From Kalaharituber pfeilii (lineage: Eukaryota > Ascomycota > Pezizomycetes > Pezizales > Pezizaceae), in contig WHUZ01000275.1 of the NCBI GenBank assembly GCA_015179045.1, forward strand, positions 1-16,161: DNA of 16,161 nucleotides. The letters run 5' to 3'. The position numbers and the translations under genes are program-made. Shown here one piece after another: positions 9,803 through 16,161 of the stretch (positions are counted from its first letter, which is position 1; every line of letters begins with the position of its first letter). Under the pieces are notes generated by a model. That model saw only the letters and a list, made by a program, of their open reading frames with translations. It searched no databases and was not told where the DNA came from.

Positions 9803-10559
9803 ACTCTCTGAAAGAGCTATCCAAACATTGAAGCAATACCTACGTATCTTCTGTTATAATTGTCAAAACCATTGTACCACTTGGCTACCACTAGCTGAGT
9901 TCACCTACAACTCCTTGTGTACCTTTACCCACAGTTATACACCCTTTGAAAACCTATATGGATTCAACCCGAAGACAATTCATATTTCAGATAACCATAC
10001 CTTCACATTACTGGCAGCACAAGACTGGCTTGATCAGATAACTATAGTTTATAATGACATCTACAACACTCTCAAAAAGATAAATGATAAGAGGTCTTAA
10101 CTTCATATTGAGAAGTCTTGTCAGTTCCAAGTAGGAGACCAAGTTTATGTTAACTAACACAACCTTCGGGTTGTCATTGGCAATAATAGGATACTTAGCA
10201 ATAAGTATATTAGTCTCTATAAGATTGAGAAAGTTGTTAGTCAGCATGCCTATAAACTTGACTTACCTCGAGGCATCTGCCTTTATAAAGTGATCCATAC
10301 TAGTCTTCTCAAGCCATACTAGGTTTGAAACGAAGACCAAATAGACCTCGACAATAATGAAGAAGAACTCTACTATAATATCGACCATGTCATTGATAGT
10401 AGAAGGGTCCAAGGTCAGATCAAATACTAAATCCGTTGGTAAGAGTATAATGAAGATGATGATACTTGGGAACTACTTATAAACCTTCAACGTAGTATTG
10501 AACCATTCAGGAAGTTCTATGAGAATAACTCATATAAGCCTAGAGACTTAAACATCTAA
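9803..10559 (+). pseudogene. pol: Outer element pol: integrase 3' part with chromodomain
   Basis: The outer integrase resumes here in the frame left at 3815. The first part, RLSERAIQTLKQYLR, carries the third catalytic residue Glu of the D,D-35-E triad. Next come WLPLAEFTYNS, the basic C-terminal domain (EKSCQFQVGDQVYV, about 10111-10152), a degenerate GPY/F-like module (NKYISLYKIEKVV, about 10204-10242) and HTSLLKPY. The C-terminus is a chromodomain of about 50 residues (HVIDSRRVQGQIKY, then EYNEDDDTWE to about 10470), which marks the element as a chromovirus; in such elements this domain steers integration to modified chromatin. The frame is single throughout, broken only by stops such as those at 10098 and within the chromodomain, and ends at the TAA at 10557-10559. 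Confidence 0.92.
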
Positions 10560-10792
10560 GGGCTTTGAACTTTATATGAGTACTACGTAAACTAGTACTT
10601 AATATATCTAATACTATTGTGCAGAACATACCGGTCTTACTATTAGCCATTAATACAAAAGTTATTAATAAAAAGTACTATGTATTATGGTATACTGAAT
10701 TGCTTAGCTATAAAAGATAACTTCACAAACCTACTGAAGAATTAATGATACTTTTAGGTTAGCTTAGTAGGCCTTCAGGATGAAGGACCTCT
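10560..10792 (+). other. 3' untranslated region of outer element
   Basis: About 230 bp lie between the chromodomain stop and the polypurine tract. I see no coding pattern in it. Confidence 0.6.
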
Positions 10793-10806
10793 AAGACGGG
10801 GGGTGA
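10793..10806 (+). promoter_or_regulatory. Polypurine tract of outer element
   Basis: AAGACGGGGGGTGA, with six consecutive G, ends exactly where the TGTTA start of the 3' LTR begins. It corresponds to the tract of the inner element at 9075-9088. Confidence 0.75.
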
Positions 10807-11479
10807 TGTTATAGCTAAAGGTAAAGATCTACTGAATATTGGGAAAGTACTACTTCTATACTATTATAAGACTTGCTAAGATATATCTGATCAATACTAG
10901 ATAAGCCATAGTACACTTTGGTTGTTTGGTAGTTACCTCACAGACGTGTGTGTCGGTCCTTGTATATATACTATACTAACACATGCATGGTACTTATGAA
11001 GCAACCAGTATCCCTTACAATACCTTTGTTAATAATATATGGTTGTAATATAGATAATACTTCACTTGCATATTGGTTTTAGAAAGGGGATCTGTATTAT
11101 CATATGTTTCTATTATGTTACTGTTTCTATATTTACTTATCTATTTTATAAGATAGTGTTATTATGTTACAGTCATATTATTAATTGTTGACCAATTATA
11201 TATAACAGGTACTTAATATATAAGCCCCAGCTTCTGCCATTAGTTATAAAGAATTAAGACACTAGCAGTATCCTAAGTTTTACTCAAACTCTACGTTTAT
11301 TATATACCTTTTACTCACTCTTCTTTATCACTCGCCTTTAGCTATACTAAAAGTACTAGACTGCTACTGCTTAGTAATATTAAAGTACCTGGCAGTAATA
11401 GGGTCTTCTTATTTGGTGGCTCACAGGGCTACTCATTAGACCACCAGTTAGCCACTACAGCCACTAATTGCTATTTACA
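10807..11479 (+). repeat. 3' LTR of outer element
   Basis: It starts TGTTATAGCTAAAGG right after the polypurine tract. It shares with the inner LTRs the start motif, the TATA box (11217-11224) and the block AGACACTAGCAGTATCCTAAG (from about 11257), so the two families are related. The right end is uncertain. The distance from AGACACTAG to the LTR end in the inner copy predicts an end near 11485, and the nearest matching terminus is TTTACA ending at 11479. The 5' partner is outside the window. Confidence 0.75.
11217..11224 (+). promoter_or_regulatory. TATA box in outer 3' LTR
   Basis: TATATAAG lies 410 bp into the LTR and 33 bp before the conserved AGACACTAG block, in the same arrangement as in the inner LTRs. 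Confidence 0.6.
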
Positions 11480-11511
11480 TGGGTGAGCAGGCAGACCCTA
11501 GTAGTATATAG

Positions 11512-11600
11512 ATTAGTATATTTCTAGGTTGCCAGTTTATACTACTATAGTATAATATGTATATAATAGGCTGTCAATTAGTATATTTTAGGTTGCCAAT
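11512..11600 (+). repeat. Short direct repeat, two copies about 65 bp apart
   Basis: ATTAGTATATTTCTAGGTTG (11512-11531, continuing into GCCAG) recurs as ATTAGTATATTTTAGGTTG (11577-11595, continuing into GCCAAT). The flanking stretch 11480-11636 is AT-rich and otherwise shows no gene. Confidence 0.6.
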
Positions 11601-11636
11601 TGAAAGAGTATATAATAAACTATCATATTAAGTTAT

Positions 11637-11896
11637 TTAAGAGGTAAAATACAAACATGTACTAGTGTAGTCTTAACAGAACTTCAGATGCTATTGATTA
11701 TACTAGTACATGCTTTAGTATAATATTAGTATTTTTTTTTTCTTTTTTCTTTTTTTAGGAGTTATGTCATTATCAGTCTCCATACTGTTAAGGCTAGTAT
11801 TGTAGTAATTTAGCATGCCTATATCTAATATATGTATAGTAGTACTAAGAGGCTTGCTAAGACTACCAAAGTGTACATTTGTATTTTACCTCTTAA
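11637..11896. mobile_element. MITE-like element with long terminal inverted repeats
   Basis: The left arm (11641 to about 11684, starting GAGGTAAAATACAAA) is the reverse complement of the right arm (11849-11892, ending TTTGTATTTTACCTC), allowing a two-base gap and some mismatches. The arms match well for about 36-44 bp. Both outer ends are flanked by TTAA (11637-11640 and 11893-11896). This fits a TTAA duplication, as made by piggyBac-type transposases, or a TA duplication as for Tc1/mariner if the arms include the neighbouring A. The interior of about 165 bp has no reading frame and includes a long T/C tract (about 11729-11757). The size, arms and lack of coding fit a miniature inverted-repeat transposable element. 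No partner transposase is in the window. Confidence 0.72.
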
Positions 11897-12424
11897 GTGA
11901 GTTAATATAGTAAATCTGACAGGTATAACTCTTTCTACTTAACAGTGCCCTTTTTTTTTTTATTTAAACATAGCCTCATATGTGCCTAGCTGGGCCCCTG
12001 AGTCTAAACTCTCAAAGTTAGAGGCAGGCTTCTCTAACTACAGTATTGTTTTACTACCTTCTCTATATATGAAAAACTACCCTAGTCTTATATAAAGTCC
12101 CTAAAGCACTCTACAAGTATACTCTACCCCACTAATTAAAATAACTATACTATATCTCCGCTGCCATGCTCAAATAAAGGAAAATTTATTGCCTCCTCCT
12201 TGGGAATTTCAGTGACCTAAAAAACTCCTCAGTACTCGAGTACATCTACCTCTTCCTTTTCTTTCTACTTTTTCTTATCTATATCTTCCTACTTTTCCCA
12301 TCCTACTAGGTATTCTACCTTCTCACACCTAAAGATCAGGTAGTTATCTATTTGCTTCTGTCTATACCTGCAAACACTCCCCTCTACTACACTTGATAGT
12401 ATAAGATATAGTAATATGAGCTGA
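11897..12424 (-). other. AT-rich region with possible minus-strand coding remnant
   Basis: No intact gene is present. On the minus strand, from about 12370 down to 12165, one frame reads as a charged protein fragment (YLIFRCEKVEYLVGWEK, then lysine- and glutamate-rich, then VTEIPKEEAINFP) with stops of the CAG-to-TAG and CGA/TGG-to-TGA type. This looks like decayed coding sequence, but I do not recognise a family. The rest (11897-12160) holds a poly-T tract at about 11949-11961 and an isolated GACAGGTATAAC at about 11919, which resembles the core of the minisatellite that follows. Confidence 0.35.
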
Positions 12425-12985
12425 ATTTGACAGGTATGGCAGGCCCCCTATGACAACGCCTACGATGGTGCGATCTGCTGCAGAATGAGTACTGTTAATA
12501 GGTATAACAGCTTCTCGTACTGGCAGGCAATATAATAACATGAGCTTAACTTAATAGGTATAACAGGCTCTCTTAACGACGCTCGATATACTATAGACTG
12601 AGCTCTATTAACAAGTATGGCAGCTTCTCTTAGTACTCAACATGCCATAGAATGGGCTTAATTAACAGGTATGGCACCTCCTCTTGCCATCGCACGATAT
12701 GGCAATATGAGCTTAACTTAATAGGTATAGTAGGCCCTCTCAACAGTACTCAATATGCTGTAGAATAAGCACTATTAACAGGTATGGCAGCACCTCTCAG
12801 CACTTAATATACCATAGAATGGGTGCAATTAATAGGTATAGCAGCCTCTCTTGCTGGCGCACGATATAGCACAATGAGCTCAATTTAATAGGTATGACAA
12901 GCCCTCTTAACAGTACTCAATATGCTATACAATGAGCTCTCCTAATGGGTATAGCAGGCCTTCTAGATAGCATTCGCACTCGGTA
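12425..12985. repeat. Minisatellite: ten units with a 167-bp higher-order period
   Basis: Ten degenerate units share the core (T/C)AGGTAT followed by purine-rich sequence, a CTCT stretch and a CAATATG/GATATG-type end. The core starts at 12431, 12499, 12555, 12612 (CAAGTAT), 12666, 12722, 12779, 12833, 12889 and 12946 (TGGGTAT). After the first gap (68) the spacing cycles 56, 57, 54, so every third unit is exactly 167 bp apart in all six comparisons possible from the second unit on. Units 2, 5, 8 share GCGCACGATAT-like middles. Units 3, 6, 9 share AACAGTACTCAATATGCT-like middles. Units 4, 7, 10 form the third type. The unit length is not a multiple of three throughout, so I do not read it as protein. 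Confidence 0.85.
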
Positions 12986-13025
12986 TGAGTTGTGAGTCAG
13001 TTTTTCTGAGTAAGTCGGTTTTTGA

Positions 13026-13243
13026 GTTAGTTTTTCATGCTATAAAATGTACTCGACTCAGCTGCCAAGTGAGCCAGTATAAGTTATATATATAGCAAGT
13101 TAGTTTGCCATATTATAAAATATACCTGACTTGGCTGCCGAGTGAGTCAGTATGAGTTATATGTATAGTATGACTGAGTTAGTATGATAATATACAACTA
13201 CTACTCAGCAGTGAGTCAATATAAGCCACATACTACAAAACTT
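13026..13243. repeat. Tandem repeat, three copies of about 73-79 bp
   Basis: Copies start at GTTAG at 13026, 13099 and 13178. Each has a TATAAAAT or related AT core, a CTCGACTCAGCTGCC-like middle, a GTGAGTCAGTATGAG-like part and a TATATATA end. The third copy is shorter and more diverged. Just upstream (12994-13035) smaller units GAGTCAGTTTTT, AAGTCGGTTTTT and GAGTTAGTTTTT repeat in the same style. Confidence 0.75.
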
Positions 13244-13619
13244 AATACCAACTCAACTCACACTAGTTGCTTATGCTATTTATCGTATACTATGAGTGAG
13301 TTCTGCCTCTGCTGGGAACTCATTGAGTGGGTTCATTATTTGATAGCATGTTGGCATAATAGCATGTTTGCATAACAGTATCTTAGGTAGGTCTCATTCA
13401 AGATGTATAATCAAGCTCATCAGAAACATGCTAAGTATAAGCACTTATGTTATGTGGGTTCTCAAATCTTTATACAATAAATTATTTATTTATTACTAGC
13501 TACTTGTCATAACCTAGCAATTTAGATAACTAATCATAAAGGTTGTTTTCCAAATTCCTAAGTCCTGAGCTAACAGTTACCCTAAATAACAAATAAGTCA
13601 TATATTACTAACAAATCAT
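13244..13619. other. AT-rich stretch without a recognisable gene
   Basis: I see no coding pattern. The only structure found is the 16-bp tandem pair listed separately at 13343-13374. Confidence 0.5.
13343..13374. repeat. 16-bp tandem duplication
   Basis: ATAGCATGTTGGCATA is followed at once by ATAGCATGTTTGCATA, differing at one base. Confidence 0.8.
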
Positions 13620-14354
13620 GTATTACTCAGAAAAAAGAAGAATTAATAATCATGTACAATAGTTTTCTTTAAAGATGCTATCAAAAGAAATGTAACTAAT
13701 AAATGAGTCAACTAGTGACTCAAGGAATAAGTCAAGGAATGACTCAAGGAATGACTCAAGAAATAAGTAAAGAAATGAGTTAAGGAATGACTCAGGAAGA
13801 ATCATATAGTGAGTCAGAAAGACACATACCAAACTCATGTATAGGAAAAAGGATCTTGGCGGAGCGTATTTAAGGTGCTCGCTTTGTCCGCAGAGATAGC
13901 CCTTCAGAGTTCTAGAGCTAGAGCATATAGGAAGTACCTTCATTCTGACTTCTCTGAAGCTATCTAAAGTTTAGATAGTTTTAGTATAGATAGGACACAA
14001 TTCAAAGCAATCAGACTTATCTCTCCTCCCACTTCACCAGTGAATAAGTATACATTCTACAGCAACTGTCTACCTGAGTATAGCCCTTTTTTATTTTCTA
14101 TAGTTTGCAGTTTAAACACCTTAACTGGAACATATTCAATAAAACCATTGGGCTCACTACTACCTTACCAAAGAAGAATACTGCAAGTACTCTATAAGTT
14201 TAGAGACTTTTAATCAGAAGAACAACTTCTTGAGAACTACTCAAGAGATAGAAGGGTAACAATAGAATTCATTCAATACATAAGTCAAGAAGAAACACTA
14301 CTCTACTATCCACAGATAACAATCCTTTATTCTTGTGTTGAGAACTTGTTCTAA
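13620..14354 (+). pseudogene. Decayed plus-strand coding region, unrecognised
   Basis: One frame (codons in phase with the TGA at 13716) reads as protein from about 13650 to the TAA at 14352. From 13968 to 14351 it holds a single stop (14211) in 128 codons, and 13845-13964 is open. In order it contains a charged tetrapeptide repeat (13705-13800), then SWRSVFKVLALSAEIALQSS (about 13855-13914), HSDFSEAI, QFKAIRLISPPTSPVNKYTF (about 13998-14057), a Leu/Ser-rich part with PYQRRILQVLYKFRDF, and SRDRRVTIEFIQYISQEETL (about 14238-14297). Most stops are TAA or TAG at plausible former Gln codons and TGA at former Arg codons. No known domain is evident. It may be an exon of a transposon or a multicopy host gene. 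It converges on the minus-strand gene to its right, and its true start and end are unknown. Confidence 0.55.
13705..13800 (+). repeat. 12-bp repeat, eight units, inside the decayed reading frame
   Basis: This is exactly 96 bp made of eight 12-bp units of the form GACTCAAGGAAT (13705, 13717, 13729, 13741, 13753, 13765, 13777, 13789). In the plus frame each unit encodes four residues: a stop, then Leu/Val, Lys, Glu/Lys. The first codon is TGA or TAA in nearly every unit, where CGA (Arg) or CAA (Gln) is the simple precursor. The implied protein repeat is a highly charged R/Q-L/V-K-E/K run, probably helical. Confidence 0.88.
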
Positions 14355-14690
14355 GCTCACCTAGAGTAAAATACTTTATCTGTCTAGAGACTCTTGAAGA
14401 TATACTCAAGGAGGCTAAGCCCATTCCTCAACAGTAAGAATATAAGGAGGAGGTAATTCAGTCAAAACAAGCTCTTTCTTTACCCTTCTCCTCTCCCTAT
14501 AAGAATTAATATAAGACCAAGACAAGGAAACAATTATAATAAAAACAACTGTACTAAACAAAGACAGAAAAGTAATTAGTCCAACAGCATCCAAAGATAG
14601 AGAAAGAGAGAAAAAACTAGAACCTCCAGTACCAGAGCTTTTAGGAGGCATAGAAGCTCTAGGGAAGAACAATACTACCATCTCTACAAC

Positions 14691-14763
14691 CTGTTGAGGA
14701 TTACCTCTGAGTTAGCATTTAAAGAAAGCTTAATATTTTTAAGTTTTGCAAAAGTGAACTTAC
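14691..14763 (-). other. Intron, 73 nt, minus-strand gene
   Basis: On the minus strand it starts GTAAGT and ends CAACAG, with GCTAAC as a branch site (complement of 14711-14716). The coding frame on its left side fits best if a small frameshift occurs just before the donor; otherwise stops follow the junction at once. Confidence 0.6.
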
Positions 14764-15566
14764 CTTAAGACTTGTCAAATCATTCACCACCCTCCTTAAG
14801 ACCAGTAAGAATCTCAGTAGCAGTCAAAACAGTAGTCCAACCCTCTACCCTCTCACTATTAATAACCAAAGGGCTTCCTGCAGCAGGACTTCTGGCCTCA
14901 GAAGTAGAAACAATCTGAGGACTAACAGCCTATGCAGAGGACTCCATAGGCTGAAAGGCAAGAGGTCCCTCCAGAGCAATCCAGCCTGCCATATCCTGAT
15001 CCTGAAGACCTCCAGTCAGAGCCAAACAATACTTGTCAAGAAGATAGAAAGTATTTCTAGAAGGAACAGAGCCAGCAAGAAGGTCAACTTGAATAGAACT
15101 GTCAACCTCTCTAGAGAACTTGCAGAGCCTCCTGGTATAAAAGAAAGAACTAGAAAAAAAGCTCAGATTGGATACTCTCTTTTGCTTTGTGCATTATCTC
15201 AGTAAGGAAAAGGATATCTTATCTTGCAGTAAACCAAGAGATAGTAGAAATAACAAAAAGAAAAGGAGCACCAACCTCCCTACCTGTAATATCCTTTTAG
15301 AACAAACTAAGCATTTGACCTCACCATATCCTTCACATCAGTACAACAAGGATAAGAACATCCACCAGGAAAAAAGCAGGTTGTAATAGATATCTGGCTG
15401 CTGAGCACCAGAAGAAGTTTGTAGACATTAGCTGCAAAGTCCTTACAGTAAGTGCAGGAACAAAGTCTCATACCAAAATCCCAAGCAAAGTTAGGAGGAA
15501 TATCCTCTTCAATGGGAACAAAATACCCATTCCCCTTATCAACTCTATCCTTAGGCTGATTTCAAT

Positions 15567-15618
15567 CTAAAAACAGAAGGTTAGAAAAATAAAATAAAAA
15601 TATAAGAAAAAGACTTAC
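15567..15618 (-). other. Intron, 52 nt, minus-strand gene
   Basis: On the minus strand it starts GTAAGT and ends TTTTTAG, with TCTAAC as a branch site about 15 nt before the acceptor. Removing it joins two protein-like frames in the same phase, interrupted only by a TGA (likely former CGA) right after the junction. Size and signals are typical of fungal introns. Confidence 0.7.
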
Positions 15619-16161
15619 CAGAAGGACTAGCATCTGAGGAACTAAGACCAAAAATCTCCCTCTCATCCTGCTCAACTAAAGCAGAGTTAGAAGAAGAAAT
15701 AGGAGCATCAGTAAGAGACAACTTACTCTCCAAATCAACTCCCAACCCTTCAACATCTCTCATACCCTTACAAAAGATCTCAACATCCTCATCACTTAAG
15801 ACCATACTCACTGAGTTGCAATCAGTAATAGGAGAATAAACAAGAGAAGCTGTATTATCTATCTTCTCCCTCTCCTCATCAGCAGTACACTTAGGGCATA
15901 AAGAAGGCCCTAAACCAGCCATCAAAGTAATAATAGGCTCATAATTATTGTAGACTACAGGAAGAGTAACAGAGGAAGTAAGTAGCTCTTTTGAGATAAG
16001 AGTATCAGGAGAAGAAGCCCACCTGAGTTGGACAGCAGTATCAAACTTAGTAACATCAAGCAAATAGTTATACCTCCCTTCCTAAAAAGGCTGGACCTGG
16101 GAAGACTCAAACACTCTTGCTAGAGAAGTTTTCACCTTCCATTCAGGAGGAGAAGAAATAG

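Larger units (their letters stand above)
1..11479 (+). mobile_element. Outer Ty3/gypsy chromovirus, decayed and interrupted
   Basis: This is an LTR retrotransposon with the domain order gag, protease, reverse transcriptase, RNase H, integrase, chromodomain, polypurine tract and 3' LTR, which is the order of fungal chromoviruses. Domains were recognised by hand translation and are described in separate entries. The element is split at 3815/9803 by the inner element, so its own sequence is 1-3815 (including one target copy) plus 9803 to about 11479. The 5' LTR is not clearly visible. Positions 1-33 end in TTAACA and could be its last bases, but they do not align convincingly with the end of the 3' LTR. 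The right end is placed at about 11479 (TTACA) only by length comparison with the inner LTR, and I found no target duplication for this element. Stops, frameshifts and lost catalytic residues show that it is inactive. Confidence 0.88.
14415..16161 (-). pseudogene. Decayed intron-containing gene, partial, unrecognised
   Basis: Coding is read leftward from the right edge. Exon 1 (16161-15619) is open except for one TAG at 16082-16084. It includes SPPEWKVKTSLARVFESSQV, LLDVTKFDTAVQLRWASSPD, LCPKCTADEEREKID and a Ser/Asp/Glu-rich end. After a 52-nt intron, exon 2 (15566-14764) starts with a TGA, continues with PPNFAWDFGMRLCSCTYCKD, shifts frame near 15420, and carries a possible zinc-binding CLVCSKRIL (C-x2-C, 15302-15313). 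Later it has REVDSSIQVDLLAG and LQDQDMAGWIALEGPLAFQ. After a 73-nt intron, exon 3 (14690-14415) has a hydrophobic segment of about 20 residues (GLITFLSLFSTVVFIIIVSL), a basic RERRRVKK and LPPPY, and ends at TAG 14415-14417. The T-rich hydrophobic part could instead be intronic. I recognise no family. Stops are mostly of the C-to-T type. The 5' end lies outside the window. Confidence 0.6.

Noticed and set aside
10008..10247. A 79-codon minus-strand frame.
   Set aside because: It is antisense to the outer integrase C-terminal region, where the plus-strand protein signal is clear.
12425..12985. Regularly spaced repeats that might suggest a CRISPR array.
   Set aside because: Units are contiguous and degenerate rather than exact repeats with unrelated spacers, and the DNA is clearly from a eukaryote with introns and LTR elements.
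13184..13375. A 63-codon plus-strand frame with several Cys residues.
   Set aside because: It begins inside the third unit of a tandem repeat, ends within the 16-bp duplication, and shows no domain or similarity to neighbours.
13650..13943. A 97-codon minus-strand frame with a repeated ESFL motif.
   Set aside because: The ESFL repeat is only the antisense reading of the 12-bp repeat. The plus-strand frame continues as protein-like sequence well beyond the repeat, and the stop pattern there is explained by C-to-T mutation.
14415..14681. An 88-codon minus-strand frame as an independent small one-span membrane protein starting at MPPKSSG.
   Set aside because: It directly follows a good splice acceptor and reads best as the last exon of the minus-strand gene. 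The hydrophobic span is T-rich and could also be non-coding, so I did not call a separate gene.

Overview
The window looks like a gene-poor, repeat-packed stretch of nuclear DNA from a filamentous fungus, most likely an ascomycete. The evidence is Ty3/gypsy retrotransposons with chromodomains (chromoviruses), very short introns (52 and 73 nt) with GTAAGT donors and CTAAC branch sites, and pervasive C-to-T / G-to-A decay. That decay turns CAG, CAA, CGA and TGG codons into stops, as repeat-induced point mutation (RIP) or deamination of methylated cytosine would do. I cannot name the species. No complete, intact gene is present.

Layout. Positions 1 to about 11479 are one decayed chromovirus (outer element), whose 5' LTR lies mostly or wholly left of the window. 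It holds gag (from 94), protease and reverse transcriptase (1307-2535), RNase H and the first two-thirds of integrase (about 2480-3815), the rest of integrase with a C-terminal chromodomain (9803-10559), a polypurine tract and a 3' LTR from 10807. It is split by a second chromovirus (inner element, 3816-9797) with two about 710-bp LTRs, TGTTA/TAACA ends and a 5-bp target duplication AATAG. Removing the inner element and one AATAG puts the outer integrase back in frame between its second catalytic Asp and its Glu. The inner copy is also dead: it has stops and frameshifts, and it lacks about 570 nt spanning the integrase end and the chromodomain start.

Right of the retrotransposons are a small MITE-like element with long terminal inverted repeats (11637-11896), a minisatellite of ten about 56-bp units arranged as an exact 167-bp higher-order repeat (about 12425-12985), a second tandem repeat of about 73-79 bp (13026-13243), and AT-rich sequence without a recognisable gene. 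Then come two convergent decayed coding regions that I cannot identify. One is on the plus strand (about 13620-14354) and contains a coding 12-bp x 8 repeat. The other is on the minus strand (16161 down to 14415), has at least two introns and runs off the right edge.

The genes do not form a working pathway. The window records successive insertions followed by mutation. The two right-hand reading frames carry the same kind of stop codons as the transposons, which suggests that they too belong to repeated elements. The most unusual structures are the 167-bp higher-order minisatellite, the 12-bp coding repeat whose first codon mutated to a stop in nearly every unit, and the spliced unknown gene.
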